DNA of 64,000 bases from Aedes albopictus (Eukaryota > Arthropoda > Insecta > Diptera > Culicidae): positions 444,269,204 through 444,333,203 of the forward strand of contig NC_085138.1 of the NCBI RefSeq assembly GCF_035046485.1, in the 5' to 3' direction. The translations under genes and the position numbers were made by a program. Shown one piece after another: positions 45,599 to 57,035 of the stretch; positions within the stretch are counted from its first letter, which is position 1; each line of letters begins with the position of its first letter. The notes under the pieces were generated by a model that saw only the letters and a program-made list of their open reading frames with translations, was not told the DNA's origin and ran no database searches.

Positions 45599-45909
45599 CT
45601 GCTCAAATTGTGCTCGTTTAAACTATGTCATAAAATGTTTTTATTATGATTGTGAATTGAAAAATGCTTCTGGTTGTAGTGTGTTTGTTATTATGTTAAT
45701 TTTTTGTAAGCTGCTGTTGAAATGATATTTGCGTGAGTTTTTGTATTCATACGGTTAAGAGATTTGTTGTTAAATGTATACTAGTCTTAAAATATTCAAT
45801 AAGACCTATAAGGGTCAGTTGGATTAAACCAAATAAATAAATAAATAAATAAATAAATTACTTTACGAAAAAAATCACTCATTTACATAATTTTGCAAAT
45901 GTGTAACCA

Positions 45910-46475
45910 AGCATGGGAAAACTCATTCGCTCACCCGAATGCCGGCGATGCAAAATAGCAAAAAGAACGCCAACAACCCAATGCTGAGTGAGAGCACGGC
46001 GCACTAGGAACGAACGCATCACGAACGGTTCGCCACCGACGCCACCGAAGCGAATCAGGAGAGAAACAAATAGAGTGCGAAATGAATCAGCTTGCATCGA
46101 TGTATACGACAAGAACGTTTGCTCTCTCAACTACCGAGTGGCATTCAGCTGATTGAATCAAAACGCACTCACTGATTCAATTCCCAGTACTGAATGCTTC
46201 CACTGAACGCCAAATGAACGTTCCAAAATGAATCCTCTCGCACCCGACTCAGAACGCAAACATTCGTTCAATCTTGGTTCGTTCGCCTTCGGCACTCAGA
46301 TTCGGTAGCGATTCATTCGGCCGTCGTTGCTTGCGTCGCTCGGTGCTCGGCGATTAGAAAGAATGGGCAATGAAAGTGGAAAGATTTTGCTTGGCTGGGG
46401 GAGAAGCACACTCGCATCAGATTGTTCGTGGATGTGAGTGAGGGATATGCAATAAATTAATGATTTTTTCCCATC
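45910..46475. other. Unassigned sequence rich in 'gaacg'/'cattcg' motifs
   Basis: Many short 'tcgttc' and 'gaacga' words and small hairpins occur; no ORF is supported. Confidence 0.35.
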
Positions 46476-46479
46476 CTTG

Positions 46480-46990
46480 TGTGTAACTAGCGCTTCCTAG
46501 TGGCGAAATTTCGAAACAAGTGGACCATTAACTGTAAGCCCTTGACCTACCAAACAACATTGTCGAAGACACCAACTTTTTAAGTGATCAGAGTTCTGAG
46601 ATATATAAAATTTAAAATTTGCTTGACCTCTAGCGCCGCCTAGTGGTTTATACAAAAGCATGCTAAGTTTTATAAATTTGCTAAAACATTTTTAGCAAGT
46701 TGTAACCTTCTATTATGTTCACCAAAACTGTTCAAATTTCGATCACTTGTTCCTCAACGAGTTGAATATAATTGGTACAAATTTGGGCTTGATTGATTAA
46801 TTCTACATGAAATTAGAGCCCTTCTTGTAGAATACCAATTATTTGACTTCCGTTTATCAAATTATTGTACCTTAGGATTAAGCGAACCGAATAAAATTAA
46901 ATTTTGAAAGTTTATGACTAATGTATTGGTCTTCATGTACCGTTGGACCCGACTAAAATATTTCCAAAGGTAAAAGAAGTTGCAATTTAT
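46480..46990. repeat. Third member of the 'cgccgcctagtgg' repeat family
   Basis: It contains 'agcgcttcctagtggcg', 'accaactttttaagtgatca' and 'agcgccgcctagtggttta', then a copy of the 'ttatgactaatgtattgg' segment shared with 42,450 (inverted) and 43,600. Confidence 0.7.
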
Positions 46991-47077
46991 TGAAAACTTT
47001 TCGAAAAGTTGTAATCATTTGAATGTTTTTTTTGCAAATTTGCTACAACTTTGTAGAACATTTCGAAATTGTATAGG

Positions 47078-47573
47078 GTGCCTGTACCAGTTATCGCACT
47101 ACCTAAGAAAAACTATTTCTACAAAAATAAGAAGAAGACCGACGAATGTAAACAATAAGTCAAATGATTGATAAGTTTTCATACTTTACAGGAAAAATAT
47201 AGAAACGGAGCCAAAACTACTTTTAGTATTTATTACGGCGTGTGCCAATGATAGGAACCCTGTACCAGTTATGGACACATTTGTTAATTTGGGTTCCACT
47301 TCGCACTATTTACATGCATTCCTGATGGGAGTTGCCATAACTGATACACTATGGCGAAATAGGGTGCAAGGAGGCCGAAAAGTTAAGGAAAATGATTTAT
47401 TTCTAGCATAATTTGAACAAATTGTGAAGTTTGAATGATTGCAATCATCTTTTGTGATCGTGATCTGTTGTTCACGATTTTTTTCTTGTTGATTTGTATC
47501 TTTAAAGGTTTAAAATCAACTATGGCGAATTTGAGGTACTATAGCCATAACTGGTGCACTGAGCCTAGAGAAT
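47078..47573. mobile_element. Element with 'gtaccagttat' inverted ends, about 495 bp
   Basis: The left 'gtgcctgtaccagttatcgc' is mirrored by the right 'ccataactggtgcactgagc'. Internal copies of the motif are 'ccctgtaccagttatgg' at 47,269 and 'ccataactgatacac' at 47,336. It is noncoding. Confidence 0.55.
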
Positions 47574-47689
47574 AATTAATCAGCAGATTTTTGGATAAGC
47601 CACACGAGAGTGACTGTACTCATTTTACAATAACGCAAAAAAAAAATATTGACGAAACTTGTCAGAAACATTTTTGCTTCGTAAATACG

Positions 47690-49045
47690 ACTCTAGACCC
47701 ATTGCCCATTTTGCCTCATTTTCCCCTAAAAATACTGTTTTTCTGGATTAAAAAATAGTTTTAACTGATTGCGGCTAATCAACCATTTTCAATCTGATTT
47801 AGAATTAACCGGCGCATACTTTAAGACGCACCTCGATCTGTGTCTTTGACTGGAAGTACCCATTTTGCTCCATTTTTCCCTAAACAACGGGTTAGTTTCA
47901 ATTGATTGCAACTAACCAATATTTTTTCCTGAAATAGAATCGATCTACGCATATTATGAGATACACCTCGCGCTATGCGTTAGTCTGAAATTGCCCGTTT
48001 CATCCCATTTTCCCCTAAAATACTGTTTTTCTGGATTAAAAAGTTTGTTCCAGCTAACTAAAACAGTGTTTTAGGGGAAAATAGGACAACATGACCACCT
48101 CCAATCAATGACACAAAGTTTGTCTGACAATATGCACTTCTACATGTGGAAAAACTGTTAGCTTAAATTAGTTGAAATTGTTTCTCAAACGAGAAAAACA
48201 GTGTTTTAGGGGGAAAGAGAAAAAATGAGCACTTCTAGTCAATGACTCAAAACAAGTCGTGCCTCATATTATCGATATATTAATCGATCCATTATTAATT
48301 TCACATTAGGAAAAAATTGCTTGGTTAACATCAATTAGTTGGAACTAATTAGGCAAAAATGGGGTGAAACGGACTAACGCTTAGTGCTTAGGTCGATTCA
48401 AAAGCAGGAAAAAAATGATTAGCTGCAATCAATTGAAACTATTTTTTGATTCAAAAAATACGTAGCTTAAGGGAAAATGGAGCAAAATGGGCACCACCAC
48501 CCAAAGTCACAGAGCGAAGTGCACCTTGTTTAATTCAGAAAAAAAGTATTTTAGGGGAAACTGAGGCAAAATGGGCACTTCCAGTCAATGACATATATCG
48601 AGGTGCACCCCAAAGTATGCGCCGGTTAATTCTACATCAGGTAAAAATTGGTTGGTTGGCCGCAATCAGTTGAAACCATTTTTCATTCAGAAAAACAGTA
48701 TTTTAGAGGAAAATGAGGCAAAATGGGCATTTTTAGTCAATGACACAAATCACGGTGTGTCCCATAGAATGCTCCTGTCAATTCAACATCAAGAAAAAAA
48801 TGGTTGATTAGCAGCAATCAGTTGAAGCTATTTTTTAATCCAGAAAAACAGTATTTTTAGGGGAAAATGAGATAAAATGGTCACTTTCAGTCAAAGACAC
48901 AGATCGAGGTATGCCCCATAGAATGCACCTGCCAATTCTACATTAATAAAAAATTGGTTGGTTAGCCGCAATCAGTTGAAACTATTATTTAATTCAGAAA
49001 AACAGTGTTTTTAGGGGAAAATAGGGCATAATGGACACTTATACT
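47690..49045. repeat. Satellite-like array, about 155-bp units, strand switch near 48,055
   Basis: Units carry 'ttttaggggaaaat', a 'caatgacacagatcgagg'-type segment and 'gattgcggctaatca'. They run in one orientation to about 48,050 and in the opposite one after it. Landmarks after the switch are near 48,070, 48,205, 48,470, 48,551, 48,709, 48,853 and 49,012. The units have diverged. Confidence 0.8.
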
Positions 49046-49670
49046 CAATTCCGGTGAATGAAACTATCACCAATCGATTCCTTGGCATTTTTCCATTCGG
49101 AAAAGATGGGCTTCAAATATCGCAATGAGACGCAATAATTAGGTGCCTTTTTGGGTCGATTTTTCTCCACTGTGCAATGTAAGCGCTGAAATGCCAATAA
49201 AAGCTATTCCCTGTTGGCGTTCGCTTGGCACGTCGTCGCTCGGTTCCAAGGAATAAAAAGGATGACGAAAAGTTGGTGGCCCGACTGCACGCAGTCGGCG
49301 ACGAAAAGGCTAGTCGTCACCGTTGTTCTTTCGGACGAAGATAGTTCACGCTGTGGTGACGAGAAGGAAAATCCTTTCACTGAAAATGCGTTTGTGGTAG
49401 TGACATTCGAAACTTGATTCTTTGTTTGCCATTTGCACCACTACACGTAAATGTCGAGCACGTGGTCCATCTGTCAAAACATTGGATAGCCTTTATGGAT
49501 GCCCCGTATGAGCATAAGGAGCTAATATAATGCTAATTAATTACTTGAACTTGTTTGGCCTCATCAGCATCATCAGTGCAATACAAGGGCTTTTGAAAAT
49601 GCTGATACTGCGAATATTTGCATTATTAATGTTAAATGAACGGATAAAAAATACTACTAATGCTGACTTG
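49046..49670. other. Unassigned sequence
   Basis: Short ORFs (for example 49,214-49,417) lack motifs. I see no inverted repeats of note. Confidence 0.35.
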
Positions 49671-49674
49671 AGAC

Positions 49675-50345
49675 CAAGTACACAGCGCAACATTTTTTGT
49701 CTCAAGAGCAAACTTATGTGTCTCTGACAGATTTTGAGCCGCTGAATCCGAATTCAGGCTCAGATTTCCTCCAGCACGTCACAATGTCGAGCTATATCTC
49801 AATTCATAGGGCAAAATATGCGATTTTGGGCTTTTTGGACTGCAATCCATTAAGCATGGAAATATTTTTTTAAGCAATAAAAAGGTGAATTAGTCAATTA
49901 ACATCGAAACTAACGACTCATGCAAAATATTTCGTTATATCATATCAAATTTGACAGATTTAAGCATTTTATGTTAGTATGTAAACTTCCATGCAACTTT
50001 TTGAGGGTGACTTGTATGGGAAATATTGTACCTAACGTAAATCGCTTAAAATTATCAAATTCGATTTGGTGAAACAAAATATTTTGCATGAGTCGGTAAT
50101 TTAGATGTTAATTGACCAATTTACGTTTCGATTGCTTAAAAAAATATGTTATGCTTAATGGGTTGCAGTCAAAAAAGCCCAAAATAGCATATTTTACCCT
50201 ATAAATTGAGGTATAGCTCAAAATTGTGACGTGCTGGAGCAAATCTGAGCCCGGATTCGGATTCAGTGGCTCAAAATCTGTCAGAGACACATAATTGCTT
50301 TTGAGACAGACCAAAAGTGAATTTTTGTTACGCTGTGAATCAATA
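49675..50345. mobile_element. Large palindromic element, about 670 bp
   Basis: The arms of about 300 bp mirror around 50,005. Examples are 'tgtgtctctgacagattttg' at left against 'caaaatctgtcagagacaca' at right, and 'actcatgcaaaatattt' against 'aaatattttgcatgagt'. Divergence between the arms is moderate. It has no coding potential. Confidence 0.9.
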
Positions 50346-52200
50346 TGTGCGTGATCCACGATTGTGTGAAAATTATATGTAAGTCTTTTTTTTTCAATCA
50401 ATCAGGCTGAGCTTCGTTCTTTCCTTCAACTAATGATTTCAATTTGAAGCACCAATTTTTGGCAAATTGAGTGTATTGCATAACTTCTTTTTAGCAGATA
50501 ATAGGGCTTGAATAACTGCTGCGTCTGGACTGCCAGTGACATGTAAATTCAGATAACAAGTACATGAAATCCCAAAACCAATTATTTGAATTTCATACAA
50601 AGATAGAAATAACGAACAGGGTTGCATATCATCCCCTAGTTTTTTTTTTCAACCTTATCCATACATAAGCATTCAAAAGTGCACGCGTTAAGTAAATAAG
50701 ATGAGCACCCTTTTTTTTCTCTAAACTGCCCCTCGCGAAAAAAAAACCATGGAAATCCCTCGCGCAATAAATTTTGTAAATTTGAAATTCAAACGTTTTC
50801 ACCCAAAAACGCGCCCGATAAAGAAAATAAGCAACCCCAACCGAAATGAAATCATGCGTGCGAAAGCGTGGAAAAGTAGCAAATCCTTATCGTTCCTTTA
50901 CCACCGACCGACCGACAGGCTGGCTCGGAACAGCGAACCACACACCGCCGAGGGGTTGTTTCAACGCCTGGAAGTTTATTTAAAATTTCATCTCCCCCTC
51001 GCCGTCCTGGCGGCGGGAAGCAAACGCGCGCTCACAGCATGTGCTGCTGGGACGACGCCAACAACTCACATGTTCCCTACTTCCCTACAAACATGTGAAG
51101 GCAGTGGCACTTCTCTCCATTTGTCTGCCCGAATCATATCAAAAGACAGCGGGTAGGTGTGGAAAGTCAGTCAACGTGGATGATACTCTAGTTTTTTTTT
51201 TCTGCTCGTTCACAGCACCTTTCTGCATCACGCCTTTCAAAGCCTTGGGATTCTACGGGAGAGAACCGTCGTCAGATGTACGTGACAATGACCCCGTATC
51301 AACAACACACATCCGATCCAACTCATTCGCGACTTTCTTCCACGCAGTTCCTCTGCAAGTCACCACGGTCTCTGTGTGTGTATAATTCTAAAATAATTTA
51401 ATGTGCCATTTAATTCATTACTCACTTATTATTTATTATCTCTTTTCGAATCGAGATCGCACAACAGTTATTATACACGTTTCATTACGTTTGCCCCTCG
51501 CTGGCTGACCAACTCCATCTTCCGTCCCAATCGGAGTCGTCCGTTCTTCGCGGTCGAACTTTTTCTGGCCAACAGGCCAACAGGCCGTCCGTCCGTTCCA
51601 AAACGTGAGGCGGTGCGGTGTGTTGGACCATCATCAGACACAGGGAAGACTTGACTCCGAGTCGAACCGAGCCGCGCCGAGGACTGACTGTGTTGCAACA
51701 ACATATAAATTAGTATTGCAACGAGTACATCGGATGGGTCCTCCGGCTGCTAATTCGCAGCGGGCTGTTTGCGGAGTTGGGGCTTACTCTGGTACAATGT
51801 TTGAACTGATAATGTTAGTGGTATGGGGATCATAGTGGGACAGTTCTTAGAAATTAATGAAATTGTTGGGAGTGACTTAGTTTATAAGGCAAACCAAACA
51901 ACCATAATTATGGATTTTTGAACTTCTGATGCACTACAAAACACCAATCACAAAGAAACGCATTCAAATTGAGAGATAAACGTTACGTTTTCTGTTGCCA
52001 CAGCCTAAAATCCCTACATATATGGTAGCAATCGAAACACAATAAAGGTAAATTCATGCATGAGTTTTCAAACAAACATGCTTCAGGTAGGATCAAGACT
52101 TACAAACTCCGTATGGCTATTCCAGCACCAGTAACCAAATTTGAAACGAGTTACTGCTTTGAAAAATAGAACGTGCAACCGTTAAACTTCATCTATGTAT
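50346..52200. other. Low-repeat, locally GC-rich sequence; no supported gene
   Basis: An open frame of 135 codons (50,749-51,156) runs to a GTAGGT donor-like site, but its composition is unremarkable and several other frames are open over the same stretch. 51,480-51,840 is GC-rich with repeated 'ccgtccg' words. This could be intronic or 5' regulatory DNA of a host gene outside the window. Confidence 0.35.
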
Positions 52201-52204
52201 GTTT

Positions 52205-52350
52205 CTGCTTAGATATCACGACGTGAGCTCGAAGCATCCGCTACTTCCCTCCTGAAGGAAGAACTCACATTTTGTAAGTTTGGCCGGAGTGAGACTCGAT
52301 CTCAGGTCCATGGCGTACTAGTTAAGCATCCCAACAGGTCCACTACACAA
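52205..52350 (-). repeat. tRNA-like SINE fragment
   Basis: The minus strand reads 'acctgttgggatgcttaact' and then 'gagatcgagtctcactccgg', with A-box and B-box-like spacing, followed by a non-tRNA body. Confidence 0.45.
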
Positions 52351-52384
52351 GAACTGTAATTGAATATAAACAATGAATCACACT

Positions 52385-53590
52385 CTGAAGCTGGACGCTG
52401 GGATATCATCTGGATTCTGAGATCTAATCTGGAATCTCATCGGGAATTTGGGATCCCAACAGCAATCAGGAAACTCATCTAGAATCTGAGATCCAATCTG
52501 GGATCTTATTTGGAATCTGGGGTTTACCAGGATTCAGAGATCCAATCAGGGATCTGGGGTTTCATTTGGCATCTGGAATCGAATCTGGGATATAACTTGA
52601 AATCTGGAAACTCATCTAGAATTTGGGATCCCATCTGCGATATGAAAACTATTTAAGAATCTTGATACTCATCAAAAATCTGAGATCTTCTATGCAATCT
52701 GAGATCAAATCTAGAATTTGTGAATTCATAGGAAATCGAGAATATCATCTGTATTATGAGATCTCATCGCGAATCATGGATCACATCTGAATTCAAAGAA
52801 GTCATCTGCAGATCTGCAATCTGAAATCTAATCTGCAGATCCATGGATTTTGGAAGATTATCTGGCGTAAGGAAACTCATATGAAATCAGGGAACAAAGG
52901 ATGATTCTTAAATCCAATCTGGCAACTTGCATGAGATGTGGGATCTCATATGAGATCTGGCAACTAATCTGGAATGTCTGGGATCACATCTGAAATTTGA
53001 GAACATATCTGGATTCTTGAATCTCATCTGATTCTGAAATCTTATCTGGGATCTCATCAGGAATTTTTGATTTGGGCCACAATGTGGGATGTAATCTGAA
53101 GTCTTCTATCTTGTCTGGAATCAACGATCCAACCTGAAATCTGGAAATTGGGATTTGAGATCCAATCTGTGATCTTAGTTAAATCCTGGGATCTCATCAG
53201 GAATCTAAGTCCACATTGCGAATATAGAATCTTCGATCCAATCAAGGGTAACATCTGTAATCTCAATCTGTGATCTTATCTGAAATCTTGGATCTCATCT
53301 GCAGTCTCAGATCTCATCTGGACCCTGGGACTTTATCCGGATCCTGGGACCAAATTTCGAATCTGGGAATTCATCTGGAATTTGGAATCCAATCTGCGAC
53401 TTGAGGTCCAATCCAAGATCTCATCTGCAATCTGAGATCCAACTTGAAATAAGCAATCTGGGTTTTGGGATCTGGGATCTCATTTAGAACCTGGGATCTC
53501 AGCTGGATTCTGGGATAGCGTGGGATCTGATATTTCATCTGCATATTGTTAGTTGAGATCCTCTGAGATCTCATCTGAAATATTTATCCA
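52385..53590. repeat. GATCT-rich minisatellite, about 1.2 kb
   Basis: Degenerate 'gggatctcatctggaatctg' phrases repeat with a short period of roughly 11-13 bp and a higher-order unit of about 24 bp. Minus-strand frames without stops arise from the repeat. Confidence 0.85.
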
Positions 53591-53819
53591 ATGTCGAGTC
53601 TCAACTGACTGGGGCTGTCCTGGCCTTACTTCTCGTGGCCTTTTCATCAAATCAGTTGCGTATAGTGAAAGTTGGGGCGATTCGGTTAATGGGGTAAAAT
53701 TAAAATCAAGAAAATAATCAAAAAATTGCAAATTTCCAAAATTTTATAATGCAGTTTTAATTCCGATTCGACCGTAATGTTGAAATGCTCGTGCTCACAG
53801 TAAAGTAGAAAAATATAAA

Positions 53820-54690
53820 AAATAACATAAGGCTGAATTACAATAGGCTGAATACACAAAAGGCAGAACACGAAAAGCTGAAACTTCACAAAAGGCTGAA
53901 AGTATATAAACGCAAGAAAGGAGTTATAAGTTTATGTTGTACCGATTTTTCGAACCCTCTAAGCAGAATACCCTCTTCGAATGAGTGTAATCAGTTTTGT
54001 ACCCTTTAATTCCGCCTTATTTCACTTATCCTTTGACAGATACGCGTATTTCGACAACCACTTGTAATCTTCCTCAGTGTCAGTTATCCACTTCTGACAC
54101 ATATTGACACTGATACTGAGGAAGATTACAAGTGGTAGTCGAAATACGCCTATCTGTCAAAAAATAGGCAAAATAGGGCGGAATTAATTGATACATAACT
54201 GATTACACTTATAAGTTTATGTTTAGTCAAGAAAATAATGATGTGTACCAAAATTGCATATCCTCTCCTTCTTGGCGCAACGTGTTCTACTAGAACAAAG
54301 CTCGCTTCTCTAGTGTTTTATGACCACTTCACAGTTATTAACTGAAAGCTTCCCTTGTCAATGACCATTTTGCATTTTATGTGGCAGGAAAAAAGACACT
54401 GTATGGCCAACAAAGCCAATAAAATTTTGCCAACAATATCAACAGAGATTTTCTCTTCATCTCTTGAACGTAGGCTATTGTTTATCATAATCATGTGGCA
54501 GATTAATAAACTATACCATAGATCTGATATGATCTTGAGAACGGCTATTTTTGAATTGACGACGTCAAATTATCATTTCAGCCTTTCGAGTTTCTGACCT
54601 TCAATTATTCAGTGTTTTGTTCATTTAGCCTTTTGTGCGTAATCCTTTCAGCCTTTCGTAATTCAGTATTATGTATTCACTCTTTTTTTC
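53820..54690. repeat. Composite with inverted 'aggctgaa' arms and nested palindrome
   Basis: The left arm (about 53,820-53,905) has 'aggctgaatacacaaaagg' phrases, and the right arm (about 54,575-54,690) has 'cctttcagcctttcg' in the opposite sense. A third group lies at 58,760-58,870. Inside lies a palindrome (about 53,975-54,215) with 'cgtatttcgacaaccacttg' mirrored by 'caagtggtagtcgaaatacg'. Confidence 0.7.
54265..54390 (-). mobile_element. Feilai-like SINE, 5'-truncated fragment
   Basis: On the minus strand, 'aatggtcattgacaagg', 'agctttcagttaataactg' and 'agagaagcgagctttg' match the 3' half of the copy at 54,735-55,018. The tRNA-like head is missing. Confidence 0.7.
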
Positions 54691-54727
54691 GAATTCATTC
54701 TTTGTACGCAGCACAATTGAAATTATT

Positions 54728-55025
54728 CAATGCTCCTCCTCTTCTCTTCTTGGCGTAACGTCCTCACTGGGACAAAGCCTGCTTCTCAGCTTAGTGTTCA
54801 ATGAGCACTTCCACAGTTTTTAACTGAGAGCTTCCTCTGCCAATGACCATTTTGCATGTGTATATCGTGTGGCAGGCACGAAGATACTCTATGCCCAAGG
54901 AAGTCAAGGAAATTTCCTTTACGAAAAGATCCTGGACCGACCGGGAATCGAACCCGTCACCCTCAGCATGGTCATGCTGAATACCCGTGCGTTTACCGCC
55001 TCGGCTATATGGGCCCTCCAATGCT
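54728..55025 (-). mobile_element. Feilai-like SINE with 7-bp target-site duplication
   Basis: The minus strand starts with a tRNA-like head, 'atatagccgaggcggtaaac', and B-box 'gggttcgattcccgg'. The body has 'tgccacacgatatacacatg' and 'agctctcagttaaaaactg', and it ends with 'agaagcaggctttgtccc' and an AGAAG-rich tail. It is flanked by 'caatgct' at 54,728-54,734 and 55,019-55,025. This is the best-preserved SINE in the window. It retains a plausible Pol III promoter but not a functional tRNA. Confidence 0.9.
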
Positions 55026-55557
55026 ATCCAATGTATTTGAACAAGAGGAGGCTTATATGGTGTTTTTGTTCAGCCCTCGCCGGGGTCATATGCCCAACCC
55101 AGGTAACAATTTGATGCTGCACAAACGGTTTTAAAACTATATTAAAGCAGCCTTCATTTGAACAAAAGCTGAGCACAGGAGATACAATCCTTTACTCAGC
55201 TCCTAAACATCTTACTTTGGTGATTCTATTCAACCTTCAGCTGGTTTGGGGTTCATTGAAAAGCTGATTTAAGGCTTAACAGTTATCAGTCAAATTTATT
55301 TTTGTAGTCAAAAATTGAAAAAAAATCGCTTTTGTAAGCTTGATTTTTAGTACATTTAGTTAGTTAGTTAGTTACATTTAGTATTTGCGATTTTCTAATT
55401 CTAGAAGAGATGTTTCGATATGTATAAATTAATCCTAGGGCAATCTAAGAATTGTACTTGGACTCCTGATATACAGTCACTCACCTTAGGGAGTGTCCAT
55501 AAATGACGCAGCATTTTAGAGGGGTGGAGAGAGTCCAGGATTATGTGACGAGTCATG

Positions 55558-56863
55558 TAAAGCCTGTATCCGCAATAAACGGAACCAGGGATGAGAACAC
55601 TCATTTGGAAAGAGTTACACTCACTTGCTATTTTCTCATCTCAGAAGCACGCTATCAAAAAACAGTGTATGGAGCACTTTTATCTTGTGGTTTTATTTCA
55701 AACTTTTCCGAATAAAGTAAGGGTCGCACACGCATACCAAAGTCAAGACAGAGCGTTGAAGGCAACTCTCCACGAGGTGAGTGTAATTTGCATTCACCTC
55801 GTGGAGACTCGTCTTCATAGTCCTCTCACGACTTTGGTATTCGTGTATGACCCTTAATGTATTCGGCAAAGTTTTAGATAAAACCACAAGGTAAAAGTGC
55901 TACGTACACTGTTTTTTGATAACAAGCTTCTGAGCTGAGAAAATACCAAGTGAATGTAACTCTTTCCAAGTGAGTGTTCCCATCCCTGAACGGAACACAG
56001 AAGTACGGCTGTGGCTCTGTCATGAATCAGTAAAAATGGCCAAAAAATTGAATGAGAACTCTTTGGTGTATATTTATTATTTGTGCCAAATTTCATTAAA
56101 ATCAATGCACTACTTTTAACTGTGAAAAAAAAAAAACAAACAGACGTGGTTTTAAGCATTTTGTGCAACCATGACCAATTTTCATTCGAATAATTATTAT
56201 TATTAATATTTATTAAAGACACTTTAGATTCGAATAATAGATGGTTCTTTTAGAGACACTTTCTTGCAAAATTTCATCAACTTTGATGAATTGGTTTGAA
56301 AGCTCCTGGTGTTGATAGGGGTGAGCATTAGTGAAAAATTTTCGTGTTTTTCATATGCGATGTTTAACTATTCATAACTTTCGAATTTCTCTGTCAATTT
56401 TCATGAAATTTTCAAATAAGGTAGTTGATTATGTGTAAATTATGCCTGTAAAATTTCATGATTATTGGTATAGTACTTTCAATAGTACAATCGAAACAAT
56501 AAATGGTGCTGACTTTTTGCTGTCTAAGGGACTAAAATCACGTTTAGTCCCAATACATGTTTTGACTAAAAAAATGTTGATAGTGCATCGATTTCTTTGC
56601 CTATGTAGATTGAAAGGTTTGTGCTCAAATTTTCGGCCATTTCCATTGCCAAATTCAAAAGTTACAGCGCTGACCAGCAAAACTAGGGACTGTACAAAAT
56701 TACATTACTACAACAAAAAGTACTGCACCGATTCACATGAAATTGTGTAGGTGAAATGAACACCTCTTGAGATGTTATTATGCCAAATTTGAATAATTTT
56801 TGCGTATTTATCGCAGCGTTACATTTTTTTTCTATGCCCCGGTTATTGCGGATACAGGCTTTA
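55558..56863. mobile_element. 1.3-kb TIR element with perfect 21-bp ends and nested palindrome
   Basis: The left end at 55,558-55,578 and right end at 56,843-56,863 are exact reverse complements (core 'gcctgtatccgcaataa'), with TA at the outer edges. The left half holds a palindrome of about 400 bp (55,588-55,990, centre near 55,790) containing 'cacgaggtgagtgtaa' and 'gcattcacctcgtg'. No transposase is visible. Confidence 0.75.
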
Positions 56864-57035
56864 TTAGGTATGGGAAATAAGTTCAACTAAGCCTGTATTG
56901 AGGCTGAAGAAGCTTTGTGGACTGTACAAAAACATTGCTTAGGCCTGCTGAAAAAAGTATTAGATTAAAGGTTAAATAACAGATGATTAATTCTGCATGT
57001 TGCTGAAGGTTTTGAAGCTGGTTACACGGATGAAT

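Larger units (their letters stand above)
43678..45856 (+). mobile_element. ORF1-only (HAL1-like) non-autonomous retroelement
   Basis: It has a 5' UTR of about 200 bp, an ORF1 with a PHD-type zinc finger, about 260 bp of 3' UTR and an (AAAT)n tail (about 45,829-45,856). It is flanked by 'attac' on both sides (43,673-43,677 and 45,857-45,861). The inverted uninterrupted copy at 42,340-42,440 shows the pre-insertion sequence. No ORF2 or remnant of one is present between the ORF1 stop and the tail. A 965-bp MITE interrupts ORF1. Confidence 0.75.

Noticed and set aside
50749..51156. 135-codon open frame ending near a donor-like GTAGGT
   Set aside because: Several frames are open over the same GC-rich stretch, there is no domain or signal, and no partner exon is visible. 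Kept only as a remark on the region.
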